A DNA stretch of 64,000 nucleotides from Torymus aiolomorphi (GCA_036365515.1 CM070874.1:114931235-114995234), one strand, 5' to 3'. Positions 31,465-44,220 are shown, counted from the stretch's first letter. Notes: generated by a model not told the origin, from the letters alone. Numbers and translations: made by a program.

Positions 31465-33644
31465 AATAAATGATGCATGAATCCTGAAGCAATTTAATTG
31501 ATCTGTTTAATTAAGAAATTTTAATATCTTTTTTTAAATAATATACATTGTTTATTTTTTTCAAATAAAATACTTAAATTTAACGTTTACACAATACTTA
31601 TTAACTATCGACAACTAATCATCTATGAAATCCACTCTGAAATAATACACACATCTCCAAATAATTCGGAAAATCTGTTGAAAACTCGTAATAAATCAAT
31701 TTTATTACTAATCCAGCATCTCTGCACGCACACTTGTTCATCTCAGAATTTTTAAGCGTGTGTTCGAGCAAATTGTTTTCGGGAAATTTTCGGCGCTTCT
31801 TGAGGTGTGGCGACGACGAAGACGACGCAATTGAAGACTGCGTGCAATGGCGATGCGAACGCTAAGGAGATGATGACGGGGACGAGCCGCTTCTGGGAAG
31901 CGGTGGCGCGGCTTTTGCGAAGCGACTTTTAAGGCGATGCGGTGGCATATCAGCGAAGATAATGCGTTTATGGGGTGATTGGGGCTCGAGGTTTTTGCGT
32001 TATCGTTGAAAGATTTTCGGAATTTCCAAGATTATGGGAGTTTCAGAAAGCGAAGCGTCGCATTTTTACGTACAAAGTATATAAATTGTTACTGTTATGA
32101 TGATGAATATTGGTGACGGGAGTAAACATTTTAATGTTAAGTGCTCGAAGACGTTCTCGAATTAGGCGATTGATATTTTTATGATAAATTGAATACACCG
32201 TATAGTAGTTTGACACGACATCAATTACAGATGTATAGAACTTTTCTAGATACCATCTCGCATGCGTGTTTATAACAAACGAAAAAATTGGTAATCACAT
32301 GGCAAACGAAAAAGTTACACATTAAACGACCAACCATTAATTACACTATCTTTTGACTCTCCGAGACTTTTGTGCGCCGCTTATATTTGTCGTACGGTAC
32401 TTTAATTATACAAGAATTATCAAAGGCTTTTTTCTCCTCTCACGGAATTTCATTAAAGCCAAATTAAATCCTTCGCCAATGCCGTCGCTTTATCTCCTTC
32501 TAAATATACTTTTCGCGTCGATAAAAAACCGAATAATTTATACTCGCGCGCACTCCTGGCAATGTGAAATAAAAATTTCTGTTTATTTTCAGCGCTTCTT
32601 CAACGCACAAAGGCAGCTTCGCATCGCGAATCCTATTAGATTAAGAAATCAACGTCTGAGATCTGCCGATGATCGAGCAGAAATTCAAATGCTCGCACAG
32701 CCACGCCTTGGCAGCGCTGACCGCAATCACCGCTGTATTGTTGTCAAATAAAAGGATCGCGCGGATGTAAATGTAAGCTTTAGATAAGAGGAGCGTGTCG
32801 GCGGGGAACTGACAAGGGTTAATGACATAGTTACATTGGTTCTCAGAGTTAAGGTCAGAGTTCATAGCAACAGGAACTTGAACGTTTTCTTTATGGAAAA
32901 TTTTTACATCTGCGTGTATTTGATTATATCGTCGTGTCATGTTTATCTGGTCGACCTGCACGAAATATAATATAATTAAATGTACTACAATGTATTTGGG
33001 AGAATTACTCTGCACGAAGTATACGCGTTACACACGAATACAATAAAACTATTCCAGAAAACCCTCAACTTAATTAAACGCTGCTACGTACAACATTCCC
33101 GATAGTTCAACATTTTTGCCCCGCGATACGCTCGCGTCACTTAACTAAATACACTCGTCGCCACTTACAAGCCAACTAACCCGATACGTCGAATAACGAG
33201 CTCGCGGTGAAAAAAGAAAAAGGCCTTCCACGCGGGTTGCAAAAGTGCATCAGTTTAAATCACCGCGATATCGTTAACTCTCTAGCACACGCGCGAATAT
33301 TTGCCGACTTGTAAGTGCGCATACCGCGCGCATATAGTCGCTCGATACCGCGCCGCGCGTATACATACACGTTCTCAATTAGTCAGGCTGTGTGTATAAG
33401 CGCTCGTCTCATTTCTCTCCTGTCGCCGCGCGCTTGTCTCTATCGCTCGGTTCGCGCCTCTCCCCAGCTTTTCTATTTTGGCGCGGCTTTTTGGTTTTGT
33501 ACGGTTGGCGTGGTTCTGAGTGATGGGCTTCGAGTGCATGATGTTTAGGAATGGGATGCGGAACGCGTGACGTAAACAATGGATTATCGCGTTAATAAAT
33601 TGGTTAGATAAAAATGCGCGTGTTAAGTAATTTGCTTTTCTGCA
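31465..33644. other. Non-coding DNA with two GC islands
   Basis: No secure gene. Islands near 31730-31960 and 33180-33500 have C-rich left flanks (e.g. 33040-33200) and G-rich right flanks (e.g. 33480-33580). A possible minus-strand exon is listed separately. Confidence 0.5.
32641..32962 (-). CDS. Possible minus-strand exon, unrecognised
   Basis: On the minus strand an acceptor-like tatatttcgtgcag precedes gtcgaccag and an open frame of about 105 codons to a TAA at 32641. Segments are INMTRRYNQIHADVKIF, NYVINPCQFPADTLLL, AILLFDNNTAVIAV and SAAKAWLCEHLNF. Codon use is balanced rather than AT-driven, but no family is recognised and the plus strand is also open over part of it. It may be a real terminal exon or a GC-island artefact. 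Confidence 0.25.
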
Positions 33645-34364
33645 CACGGAGAGAAATTTTGTAGTGAAAATTACAAATATTCGAGACAAAATTACCAGTT
33701 TCTATGGTAATGGATGGACAGACTGACAATTTCAAACTTTTTACTAAAGTGCCTTGGTAAAATTTTTTTTTAGTTAATTTAAATTAAAAAAATTAACTTT
33801 TTTTATCCATATTGATGGATATATAGTATTTTAATATAGAAATAGAAACAGAAACAATGATGAAAAAACATTAAACTGAAAAAAATTTTTACGGAAGCGG
33901 GATTCGATCCGACGATCTTTGGGTTGAGAGTCCGACGTTCTACCGACTGCGCCACAGAAGCTGTTACCAACAGTCATTTGAATCGCCGTTATTACTTACT
34001 GAAAATATGTGTATTGTTTTCATTTTAACGTCGCGCACGCCTCTAGTATCAATCTTCTGAAACACAATAATGCGCAGTGCGCATGCGCGAGTACACAAAT
34101 ACCAGGTTATTTGGTAAAATTTATCAGTTTTCTTAGTAAAAATTCTTAGGTTACCTTGTAAAAATGACTAGATCTCAATTTTTACCAGTGTTTCTGGTAA
34201 TTTTTATTCAGATAATTTGGTATTTTTTTAAAGTGGTTATGGTAGTTTTTCTTGGGAAACTTATAAATTGTATTAGAAACCTGGGAATAACACGGCTTTT
34301 GACAGTCTGTCCATGCGCTACCAAGGCACCTTGGTAATTTTTACTCTAAAATTTCTCTCCGTGC
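33645..34364. mobile_element. CACGG-ended CMC-type MITE carrying a tRNA-like unit
   Basis: 720 bp. Starts CACGGAGAGAAATTTT and ends AAAATTTCTCTCCGTG. Further inward inverted segments include ggacagactgaca / ggacagtctgtcc and repeated tggtaatttttac-type words. The middle holds a tRNA-like sequence on the minus strand. No transposase. Confidence 0.75.
33890..33962 (-). tRNA. tRNA-like unit (pol III A and B boxes), degenerate
   Basis: On the minus strand the A box TGGCGCAGTCGG (33954-33943) is perfect to consensus and the B box GGATCGAATCC (33910-33900) is near-consensus. A run of seven T follows at 33885-33879. The anticodon loop could be CTCTCAA (CTC), but the acceptor and anticodon stems pair poorly. 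It is therefore a tRNA-derived promoter unit rather than a functional tRNA. Confidence 0.6.
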
Positions 34365-37300
34365 AGAGATGAGGAAATGCATAGGTACCGAAAGGAATGT
34401 TGAAGAGATTTTAAACCGGTATGAAACGTTTGTCACCGACGACTATGTTTTTTATTGAGTAATTTTTAATTTTTAGTAGTTATAAAAATCTATAATTTTA
34501 AATTATACTGCATAGCGGACATTTTTTCGTCAGCGCTTACAGGGTTACTTATCACGCCAAAAAAATATATTTTGCACATAAACGCATGAACATCAAGCCT
34601 GTATGATAAAATACTAAATTGAATTTGTACTTTTTAATTATACACATTTACCTCTCTCATAAATATAAACTCAAAAAATTGCTGTCTTTGATAACGCCCA
34701 AAGTCGTTCATATTTCTTTTACAAACGATCTGGGAACGGAAATCAAGCGCTGACTTTGTGTATGCAATTATTTGTAGCAATTACAAACGAAATCTACATA
34801 AACGTCCTTAATCTTTTGATGCCTTAATCTCACCCTTTTCTCACAACAAATTAGCTGCATCGAAATAAAAATGGACTAAACTCACGCGATCCCTCGCTTT
34901 GCTGTAGACATCTTCCTTCCTCGATTATACAAAACTCAACCCTTTCGAGTGCGCACACATACACGTGTACGTAACTGTACATCAGAGAAAAAAAAATTAA
35001 TTAACGCCTCCTGAAAAACGAGCGTTTAGCCGCGGGACGTACATACCGTACAGCGCAAATAATCCACGCGCTAGATAAGGTCTCTTTATTAAGAAGATTC
35101 GCGCGAGGCGTTTCGTTGAGATTATCCGCGAGTGACGAAGTAATTGAAGATTAATTAAATTTATCAAAGCGTATATTTGTACGGCGCGCGCGAACGTTGT
35201 TCAAGGGTGGCGTTATTTAGCGGCTGCGATACGCCAGCAACGTGTATGAGAGGAAAACAGGAAAGGAAACGGCTGGATGTGTATAGGGCTATTTTATTGA
35301 AATGGAAGATTCAGTAACTGACGACGTGTTTATTATTGCTGATGATTGATAATACGTGTGGTACTGCAGCGAAATCACGTGTGTACATCTGTAATTTATT
35401 TTAGTGTTATTGAATTTCTATAAGAGTTGTATCTATGGTTCGACTGCAGATAAATTATATTGTGTTTATTTCCATCGGATAATTCTATGTATATTCCAAT
35501 AGGTTTATTTAATTACGGTATAAGAACTTTTCAAAATTTTTATAATTTACATTTCACATTTTTCGATACTTTCATATATAATGACAACCATGTATTGATG
35601 ATTTCGAAACATATTCATTAAGTAATACAATATTTTTTTTTTGTAACGCGAAGTAATTACAGTTTATAGCAAAACGAGTTTCACCATTTGTCAGATCGTT
35701 GAACCGAAACAAGCAAAGAGAAAAATTGGCTTCTTAAAAAGCTTTTACCGGCCATTTATCTTATTCAAATTATAAGGTATATAAGACCAAAGTATATATA
35801 CGTAACGGTAATGAAAGTTTAAAATACTCGACTGATATTCAATTAACTAGCCTATTTTTACTCCAACATCAAAATTTCTTCACCGTCCCAATATCAATCG
35901 ACAAAAAAAAACACACATATCCAATTCTCCAAACATATTTTCCTACCCTCTGTCCGTCTACCCGAAATCCGCTCAAAACTTCCTACTTTTCCTCCATTAT
36001 CACTCAAACCCTCGGCACATCAGCCTTCCAACAAATCGCTCTCCTCTCCCTACAATATATACCTACCCACTTGCTTGCGCAACAGCAGCAGCCGCTTTCG
36101 AAATCCGCGAAACTCCTCTCTCGGCGATCTTTTACGATCGCGCCCGCGTCGGGGAAAGGCGAGCGCTCGCGCCAATTATGCCTAGTCGAGAAATCAATTA
36201 ACGTCCGACGCTTGTAATGATCGGCGCACGCGCGCCAGCGGCGTCGATTTGCTGATTCACCGAGGCGTTAATTGAAAGCGTACATAGAGAGACGCGCTGA
36301 GCAAATATTCCGCGGCGATCCGATCGTGGAGATGGGGACGCGGTATGGTTATATAGAGAACGCCGGAAATATGCGGTGCACGTGTGTGTAGTGGATAACT
36401 GGAATGATTATAGTTGGTTAGTTTGAGCGGGTATATAGATAGGTACGTTTGTTTTGGGATGAATGAGGTAGAAGGTAGTAGCTGAGGGTTTTGTTGGTAG
36501 ATTATTGTTTTGGAAAAAGTTTTTATCTTTGAAATTAACGGGTTTAGGAAATAATTTAATTTTTTTAGAAAAAAGGAAAAATTCGCGATTTTAAATTATT
36601 GTAAGAAAATGTGTAACGTGACACAAAAATGCAAACCCTATAGCTACAATGAATGAGATTGACACAAAAGTTACCGTGTATATTTGTTGTCAGAAGTTCA
36701 TTGTCGGAGAGAAAAGAAACATTCGTTTGAATACGGACATTGGACATATGAGATACGTCTGAATTCACATTCTTTGAATAATGCAATATACGCTTTGGTG
36801 TCATTTAAATCTTGCATTTGTGGAAACTCAGCTACCTAATTATTCTGCAAATGACAACTGACTAAAGGACAATGTCAGTCACACACACAGCTAAAGGCTG
36901 TCAAGAAACGCTAGCGATGTGTAGGACTTTAACTTCACGTCAATACTATTTTTTGTATACAATTTCGATGCCTTTCACTAAACATATATAAACGAATATT
37001 TACAAAATATAAAAACAAGCTATACGAAACATTTTCTATCTATCCTGACAACAAATTAATTCATCCAAACCATCACATCTCCCTCACACCTATCCTGACA
37101 ACTTATCCACCGAGGACCTTACCACAGTCCTTTTTTGCATTTTCAATTACACCAATCCCCATCCATCATCCTACACCTCGGTTATCTCTCATCCCCTATC
37201 CAAAAAGTCCAGCTCAAGCCGCACTAACTACCGGTTAACCGCTCCTCTCCTTCTCTCCGCCTCATCCAACCGCGACGGCGGCTCGCTGCTCTCCGCTAAA

Positions 37301-38327
37301 AAGCCTCGTCGCACCTTGGCGCAAACATCTTCAGTCACGGCCGGCCGCCTACTTTGCTTACGCTCCGTCCCCGTTGACAGCCATTATACGCATCATTTGC
37401 CTGCTGCCGCTTACTACTACCCCCTCGGGCAACCCTGACGTTATCGATTATCTCTCTCGCGCGCGTGCGATAGATTAACTAGATTAACTCGCCGACGCGC
37501 GCGGAGAGCTACCTTCGACTTGTTATTTGATTTATCAAGGGACTGCATCTGCAAGGCGCTACCGCGATTTTATAATTACACCGATCGCGCGCTCGAGCGC
37601 AGCGGGGCTAGGTGTGTGTGTGTGTATATATATACATGCGTGTTTACACGCGCCGGAGTGTGTACGTACGTATGGAAAGCTAGTGCGCGCGCTTGTTAAT
37701 TGCTCTTTTGAGAGAGCGAGAGGGAGAGAGAGAGAGAGAAGGTTGCGAAAATGGGAATATATAAATCAGTGTGGGAACGGACGGAATCGCCGCCGCGGCT
37801 GCGGTAATTAGGAACAATGTTCGCGCTTCGCGGATCTATAGACACACACATATTGTGCGCGCGAGGTCGCCGATATTTTTTTTTTTTTTTTTTTTATGTA
37901 GAAATAGATTTTCGTAAGAGTAAGAATGCGTGGACGTTATAATTAGCGGGGAAAAGGCGATATTCCACGGAGGTTAATTAAATAATAGACGCGCCACCGG
38001 TATATAATGTGTGTTACGCAGCAGTGCGCCAGAGTTTTGTTTGTGTAATGAGAGGGGAGAGGGAGGCGATGGCTCTTGATTCGGCCGTTTGTTGTTGTAG
38101 GAATAATCGACGGGAAAAGAGAATTCGATTTATTTTTCCGATTTACATTGCAAATTGGTGTAAATTAGCCGGCGATTTATATATGTGCGCGGAGGGAGAG
38201 GCGGCGATGGTTATTGGAAATGATGTTGAGTTATCGGGATGTTTATCGAGTTGAAATGTACCATTTGTATAAATCTGTGTAATTATGTCTGGATTTGAAT
38301 CTTGATAAGGATGGGATTGGTCGTAAA
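34365..38327. other. Non-coding DNA with three GC islands
   Basis: GC-rich cores near 35000-35220, 36100-36320 and 37230-37830. Each has a C/pyrimidine-rich left flank (34860-34980; 35860-36080; 37020-37290) and a G-rich right flank (35200-35290; 36330-36510; 38000-38250). A T run of about 20 is near 37876. ORFs here are short and unlike proteins. Possible regulatory or intronic DNA. Confidence 0.5.
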
Positions 38328-38440
38328 CTTTTACTCAAACATTTATGTGCATAAAAGAAAAGTGCTTATATAATGTTTTAAAGTAAGTTATTTTTATTTT
38401 ATTTTTTTTTTCATAGGTTACATAGAAAATAAGAAGGTAT
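38328..38440 (+). repeat. ~110-bp direct repeat flanking copy R, left
   Basis: ttactcaaacattt ... tataatgttttaaa ... cataggttacatagaaaata. Same orientation and ~80% similar to 48305-48417 on the far side of copy R. Too long for a target duplication. Confidence 0.65.
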
Positions 38441-38834
38441 CTTCTGTCGACCTGGTCGGCCTGATCGGTCTTCCCGTGCACGCATGATCCGCACGTCAAG
38501 GAACATTCTCTACATCGGGATCGGAATCGGCCTCAGGTCGGCGCAAGCGCCGACCCTAGCACGCCGGCTTTACGGACACGGAAGAACGTTGTTTTCCGCG
38601 CACGTGGCTAGGTTTTTTTTTCATTCGTGAATTTTCCCCTACTCGGATACGGCGCACCCTCGCGCCCCACTCCCATCGAATGCACCTTTACAATTATAGC
38701 AGGAGTTTCCACCTACGTTAAAGTTAAATTTTAAAGGCATATCTTGTACCTTTTCTCGTCCTCTTAACTAATCATTAATTACTTTTTTAAAAATGCGAGA
38801 ACAATTCTGAAGCGCGCTCAATCGAAGTACATTT
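38441..38834. other. GC-rich spacer of unknown origin
   Basis: Contains ggtcggcgcaagcgccgacc, a perfect 20-bp palindrome near 38537-38556, in otherwise GC-rich DNA. No ORF or known element recognised. Confidence 0.35.
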
Positions 38835-39651
38835 TTTTTCCGTCAACAGATCATTCCGGAGTACACGCATTCGGAACGAAATTCTCGGAAAACCTACGCT
38901 CGAGTTGTGTTTCCCTCACGTACTCGGAACATCGCCGCGTATATCAGTATCATATATATATTATTATTTTTTTGTTTGATTCGCTTCTCCAAAATTTATT
39001 ACATAATTATTACCTAACGTTTTTCCTTTCTCTTTTTAATTTCTCGACGAAATACCGCACTAGTAAAAATAAAAAACGCAACTCTTTTTATTGGCATAAT
39101 TTATTATCTACCGCCTAACACATAATATAACACGATTGTTACAATCCCGCATTCGTCCTTCATTTAGAAACGCATACGGCTGTTTTATAAAATTACCAAA
39201 ATTCAAACGCGCTTCACGCGTACTATTTTGTTTTTGCGGTTATGGACACTATATTTCACTATGATTTAGTTTTAATTATTTAGTAGTTCTATCAATTCTT
39301 GAGTTTCAAAATTCAAATCTAGCACATTTTCAATCTAAACAAAAATCAAATATTCACGCTTTTTTCAAATAACCAAACCAATCATATCGAGTATTTAATG
39401 AGCCACTACTTCTGGCTATCACTTTTTTAAGAGAGGAATAATGTATTTCGATCTCGATGATTCTTAACTATTTTACATATTTTCGATTAAATAAAAAAAA
39501 AAAAACAAACAAACAAAAATCTTTAATTTATCTTTTTATTTAAATAACAACCGAAACCATACCTACAATAAACTTTATCATTTTTTAATTTCGACTACTT
39601 CTATTCTCACCTCTCAACAACATAAATTTCAAACATTTGATATAATTCCTA
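38835..39651 (-). repeat. Copy R 3' region, non-coding
   Basis: Partner of 27509-28291. It ends at aatcgaagtacattt near 38830, exactly where copy L enters its CA tract. Confidence 0.65.
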
Positions 39652-40446
39652 TTAAAATACAGAATTTCTTAATAACGCTTTCTTTGATCTGGTTACGGAA
39701 TCATTTATTTCAGCTTCACTGGCTTTTCTAAAGAGAAAATTCATAAACTTATCAAGTGTAGGAATCTCGTTATCATTTAGCGTCCTTTCCCATTCTGATT
39801 TCGTATACCGATCAAGTTTTTCCAGAATCATGTAAACGAGTAAAACGTCCCAGTAATCGGTAGGTTGATTCAACTTCTTCAACGCATTTAGATGGATTGC
39901 TATTTTGCTCAAAAAAGAAAATAGATCTTTACCGTATAGACATTGCGGAAGTTCAAACAATGCTTTTAAATGCATGTTTACAGATTGCCTATGATTGTTA
40001 TTACATTCTTCTAATACACTCGTTTTTGTTACTTTTGCTAACATATTATTGGTCTGTTGCATTGTATTGTGCACTACTGAATTTCTTTCCAAATTATCAA
40101 TTTTTATTTTTTGCACAGAAGTTAATAAGTTTACGGGCGATGACAAATTTAATTTTTGCATGCGTTTATTTATTAACGCCACGCATTCGAAATATTGCTC
40201 TTCACAGTTTGCACGTTCGTTTTCATGATTCAAATCTTGTACTCCTTCCTTTTCTGCTAATAATTCAAGATCAAGTTGTATTTTTTCAAATTTCTCGTAA
40301 TTGTTTTCCAATTTCAATTTTCTTAGAGATAGTTGATTTATATCGACATCGGTATTATCGTGAAGGTATGTCACCATACGTGTAACACTGTTTTTAAGTA
40401 CATCGCGCGATTTTATTAAATATTTTAAATTGTCGGAATGTGACAT
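39652..40446 (-). CDS. Short BEL-like gag protein, intact, 264 aa
   Basis: A complete minus-strand ORF from ATG at 40446 to stop at 39652. Residues ~1-130 are charged and heptad-rich (MSHSDNLKYLIKSRD, LKLENNYEKFEKIQLDLELL). Residues ~165-255 (LKALFELPQCLYGKDLFSF, YWDVLLVYMILEKLD, PTLDKFMNFLFRKASEAEI) resemble the region following DUF1759 in BEL/Pao gag. It has no CCHC knuckle and is far shorter than a full gag-pol. It is the only unbroken ORF of this element in the window. It may assemble with, or interfere with, a full-length relative's capsids; that is inference. Confidence 0.75.
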   Translation of the reverse strand: MSHSDNLKYLIKSRDVLKNSVTRMVTYLHDNTDVDINQLSLRKLKLENNYEKFEKIQLDLELLAEKEGVQDLNHENERANCEEQYFECVALINKRMQKLNLSSPVNLLTSVQKIKIDNLERNSVVHNTMQQTNNMLAKVTKTSVLEECNNNHRQSVNMHLKALFELPQCLYGKDLFSFLSKIAIHLNALKKLNQPTDYWDVLLVYMILEKLDRYTKSEWERTLNDNEIPTLDKFMNFLFRKASEAEINDSVTRSKKALLRNSVF

Positions 40447-41208
40447 TTTATCTATAATTATAATAAATTGTATAAAATATAAAATATAACTTCAATTAAG
40501 ATTTGCTTCTATAAAACTTGAACTTTTTTCGTAATCCTTGAATCTTTGAATATTTCTACAGATGTTTAAAGTTTATTCACTGTTCCTCGCCTGGATTGTT
40601 GTCTTCCACAATTTCTTCGCAGAGATTCGTTATTAAATATCCCGAAAATTCCAATAATTATATACAGATTTTTCTTAAAGTTCTTAATCTTATTTACAAT
40701 GCAATACCAGATACGGGCGCAAGGCTACCCGACCTAGGTAATTGCAGACTCACTAATATATTTTTAAGTTAAAGGTTAAGGGATGGTATTATGAAAAAAA
40801 AACCCTTTGTTTTTAGGAAACACTAAGATTTGAAATTTACGATTTAAACACAAAATGAGGACTAAATATTGGCAAATGTTCTGACTAATTTAAATGGAAG
40901 CAAAGAAAATGAAATAAAGATTAAAAATCAAAAATCACTTACTTTTTCCTTTGAAACTTGGTGCGAAGTTCTCCGAGGGTAACAAATTTTTTTAATGTTA
41001 TTGCTATCACTAAAGTTTTTGGTGAGAAGCGGCCCACAGCAATCGAACAAGAACTTGCTTCGCAGAGCAAGATTGAAAAAAGCACAAAGCTTAGAGAATA
41101 AGAAGCAACTGAGACCGAGAATGCAAATTTGTAGTGAACCGCTCCGCTTGACGATTTTGAGCGTACAGTTTTCGGTGGTGCGCTTGGCTGTATAATTATG
41201 ATTTATAT
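40447..41208 (-). repeat. Copy R leader, non-coding
   Basis: Partner of 17320-17756, 19102-19244 and 20695-20811. It shows the empty mariner site near 40765 and has an extra ~60 bp near 40530-40590 not seen in copy L. Confidence 0.65.
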
Positions 41209-41478
41209 CACTGAGAGAAAAACAAAGTTGACGATACAGAATATCACACTGTTACGTGTACAGGAGTAGACTCCAGTAAACGTAACTGAATATTCCTGTG
41301 TTGACAAGCGGACTCTCCAGTCTCCTGTACTGTATGATGTTCATGTCATCTCTTTGAAGCTCAGATTTGTATTTGGGATATGGTTTCTTCGATGAATCAA
41401 TTTATAAGTTATTCGGAAGAGGCATATTACTTTCTATCCTAAGAAGTTATAACATTTGAATTATATTCCAACCAAATA

Positions 41479-41544
41479 TATTTATATTTATATTTATATT
41501 TATATTTATATTTATATTTATATTTATATTTATATTTATATTTA
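41479..41544 (+). repeat. (TTTATA)n hexanucleotide repeat
   Basis: Eleven near-perfect six-base units inside the CMC element. Confidence 0.95.
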
Positions 41545-42053
41545 TGAAAACATATTTATAAAAATCTAAATATATTTGGTTTAGACATAATTTAAATTTT
41601 AAGAAAACTAATTTTTAGTATATATACTAAAAATCAGTTTTACAACCTGCGAAACAGAAGAAATTACTTCTCCCATTGCATAAATTCTAAAATAACCTTA
41701 AATTGATACCTCATACATATCATGATATTCAATACATTTCCAGCGTATCAACTTTTCATATTTTTAAGTATACATAGTCAAATTTTTCAATATTCTTTTT
41801 TCAGTTGTTGCACATAAAGATTGTGTTTTGAATTGACAATCACAATTTCTAAGTATAAATAAATATACATAGATATAAATAAACATATTAGTATATACTT
41901 TAAGTTTTATGAGTTTGCATGTATTTAGAGGCATATTTAACATATCTCCAACTGCATTTGCTGATTAGTTGTATGCTGGACTATGCTTTTTAATTAATTT
42001 AATGTCTTGATAGAATAAGAAAATCATTCATGATTTTCACAATTTACTTATAG

Positions 42054-44220
42054 AGGCAGGTGTGGATAAATTCATTTTTGAACAGCTTGATGATGAGATG
42101 TTATCTAATATTTTTGAAAAATATGAGTGCGGGTTTAAGAAAAGGTTTTGCTTGCTATATGGTGAATGGAAAAATATCTCTAAGAGCCAAGTCCTAGTTA
42201 CTCCTGAAGTCCCATCAAGCAATTATAACCCAGATACCCATCCACCTAATTTACCTCTTCCTGGTATATATGAAGAAATGGATGTATCTATTGAAAGTAT
42301 AGGTAGCAACATGGAAGAAAAATCAATTAGCTTAGTCAGCGTAATTCGTAGGTTTTTTAAAAGAAACGATTACTTTGATTCTTTAAAATTCTAATTAATT
42401 TAAAATATGACTTTCTCTTCTAAAACTATGATGTAATCATTTATATTATCGATATAACTAATTTTTGTAATATTAATTATTTGTTGGCTTTGATTATTCA
42501 ATTAAATAGCTTCAGTACGGTTGAGTGTTCTTGAGTTGCTCGAAACGACGACGAAAGGCAAGATTATTTTGGGACAATTTAAGTCAGAAAAAAAAATTGA
42601 TACACGACTTATAAGTGATCTTTTGATTTTTTATGAATTCGACTTTACTAAATGTTATCGGTATATAAATATATATAATCCTTGTAATTAGTAAATAAAA
42701 TTTTCTATTTTTCTATTTATAGAATTAAAACAGATCGATTTCTTGAACTTGCAAGAGAACTGAGCGAAATTTTTACAACAGAAAAATCAACTCCTGACAA
42801 AACAAAGCAATTATTTTATTTCCCGTTCCAAAAAGCTACCAAATTTAATAAGAGCGTCAATGCTGGTGGCGTTTTATACGATAAGTATATAAACTGTAGG
42901 AGATTTTTAATAAAATACGGAGTTATTGATAAAAAGGATATTCTATCAGAAGGTTTGTAGTCCAGTAATATTTTGAAATTTAAATGATCAATTTATTACA
43001 TTTAGCAACATTGATATTTTAACTATATATAATTAATACTTTTAGGTACATTTTGTTATTGTTATATATTGACTTTTATTAACGATTAATTTGCTACCAT
43101 AAATTATCTGTGAATCTTTCTCCACAATTAACTTTTTCTCAGCATCAGATGTACACTAATCACGATTCTTTTTTTGCAGTTAGCTTATGATTACGATAAA
43201 ATATATCAATCGTCAACTATTGATTTCACCGTTCAATGGAAAGCTGTAGCGCCATTAATTATACAATATGCAAAAGATAATAAGAAATTAAATGCTTCTG
43301 ATGAATCATTAATACATGACGGTAAGTTTAAACTGTAAATAAATATTTCACAATGTTCATTATTTAAGTTATTCTATATTTATAGGATAAGAGCATATAG
43401 CAGCACTTTTTTGCCTTCCAAGAATTTTAGGAACAAGCATTCGTAAAAGGAAAGCTAATGAAAAACATCCATATGGAACTATTGTAGAAGAAGTCGAGAA
43501 GTCATTCATTTTGCATGTTAAGGTAACATTTTAAGAAATAGTACATTACGCAACTAGTGCGTAAAATAGGTCATTCCCGTACGAGTCGAGTCTGTCACCC
43601 GAGCGTTGCGAGGGCGACAAAAGAGACGAGTGCGAGTGACCTATTGCACACGTGTTGCGTATACTATTTTTCCTAACGAGCTGCGCAGGATTCGATTTTG
43701 CGCACTCAGGAAAAATTCATTTATAATTTATTAACTTTGACCAAAATCAATTTTCATTGAAATTTAGTCATTACAAAAGTTATTAGTTATGTCAGAGTAA
43801 ATAAATTAAAATAATGTTAATTCTTTAGTTTTTAAAATAATATATTTTTTCAGTGTGAAGAAGAATTTATAAGACACCAAGAATTGAGGAGAGAGCAAAG
43901 CGATTTTATCAGTCCTTTTGTTGTAATTATTGGAAACCTTATACAAACTGATAAGAAACTGAGAAGAAAGCCAGTCTGAATCGGCCGATATTGTAGTGAA
44001 ATTAGGGATAAATAATCTTCTATTTACAATTGAATCGAAAAACATTACTGACGGTATCGATTATTGTTATAAAGCCTTTTTTGCATTGAGCATAGATTTC
44101 ACGGCCGAGTGCAAACATATTTGGACATTTTTTCAACAATTTTTATATAAAAATGAAAGTAAAAATATAAAGTCCTATACAGTTGTTACAAAATTTATCA
44201 ACAAACTTCTTAATGCTTAA
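42054..44220 (+). pseudogene. CMC accessory gene: multi-exon SAM-like protein, one late frameshift
   Basis: Exons join in phase with GT-AG introns: 42054-42263, 42510-42660, 42723-42952, 43184-43321, 43392-43522, 43854-44220. The first exon has a SAM-like helix set (EAGVDKFIFEQLDDEML ... GFKKRFCLLYGEW). Later exons contain LETTTKGKIIL, FYFPFQKATKFNKSVNAGG, PLIIQYAKDNKKLNASD, RILGTSIRKRK, then FVVIIGNLIQTD. A one-base shift near 43955-43970 leads to INNLLFTIESKNITDGIDYC and a stop at 44220. The first exon opens with an acceptor, so an upstream exon with the start codon is missing from my reading. The protein probably assists the transposase; its biochemical role is unknown. Confidence 0.65.
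43537..43669. repeat. Large hairpin, unit D of the GAGCG-apex family
   Basis: Outer AAATAGTA...TACGCAAC pairs with GTTGCGTA...TACTATTT. The inner arms taggtcattcccgtacgagtc and gacgagtgcgagtgaccta pair. The apex is cacccgagcgttgcgagggcg (43597-43615). It lies within the last intron of the SAM-like gene. A smaller hairpin-like module (taacgagctgcgc ... gattttgcgcac) follows, as after unit C. Confidence 0.75.

Noticed and set aside
33890..33962. Functional tRNA-Glu(CTC)
   Set aside because: A and B boxes are good, but acceptor and anticodon stems do not pair well; called tRNA-like instead.
40995..41195. 66-aa ORF
   Set aside because: Lies in the non-coding leader of copy R; the matching copy L sequence is not open.
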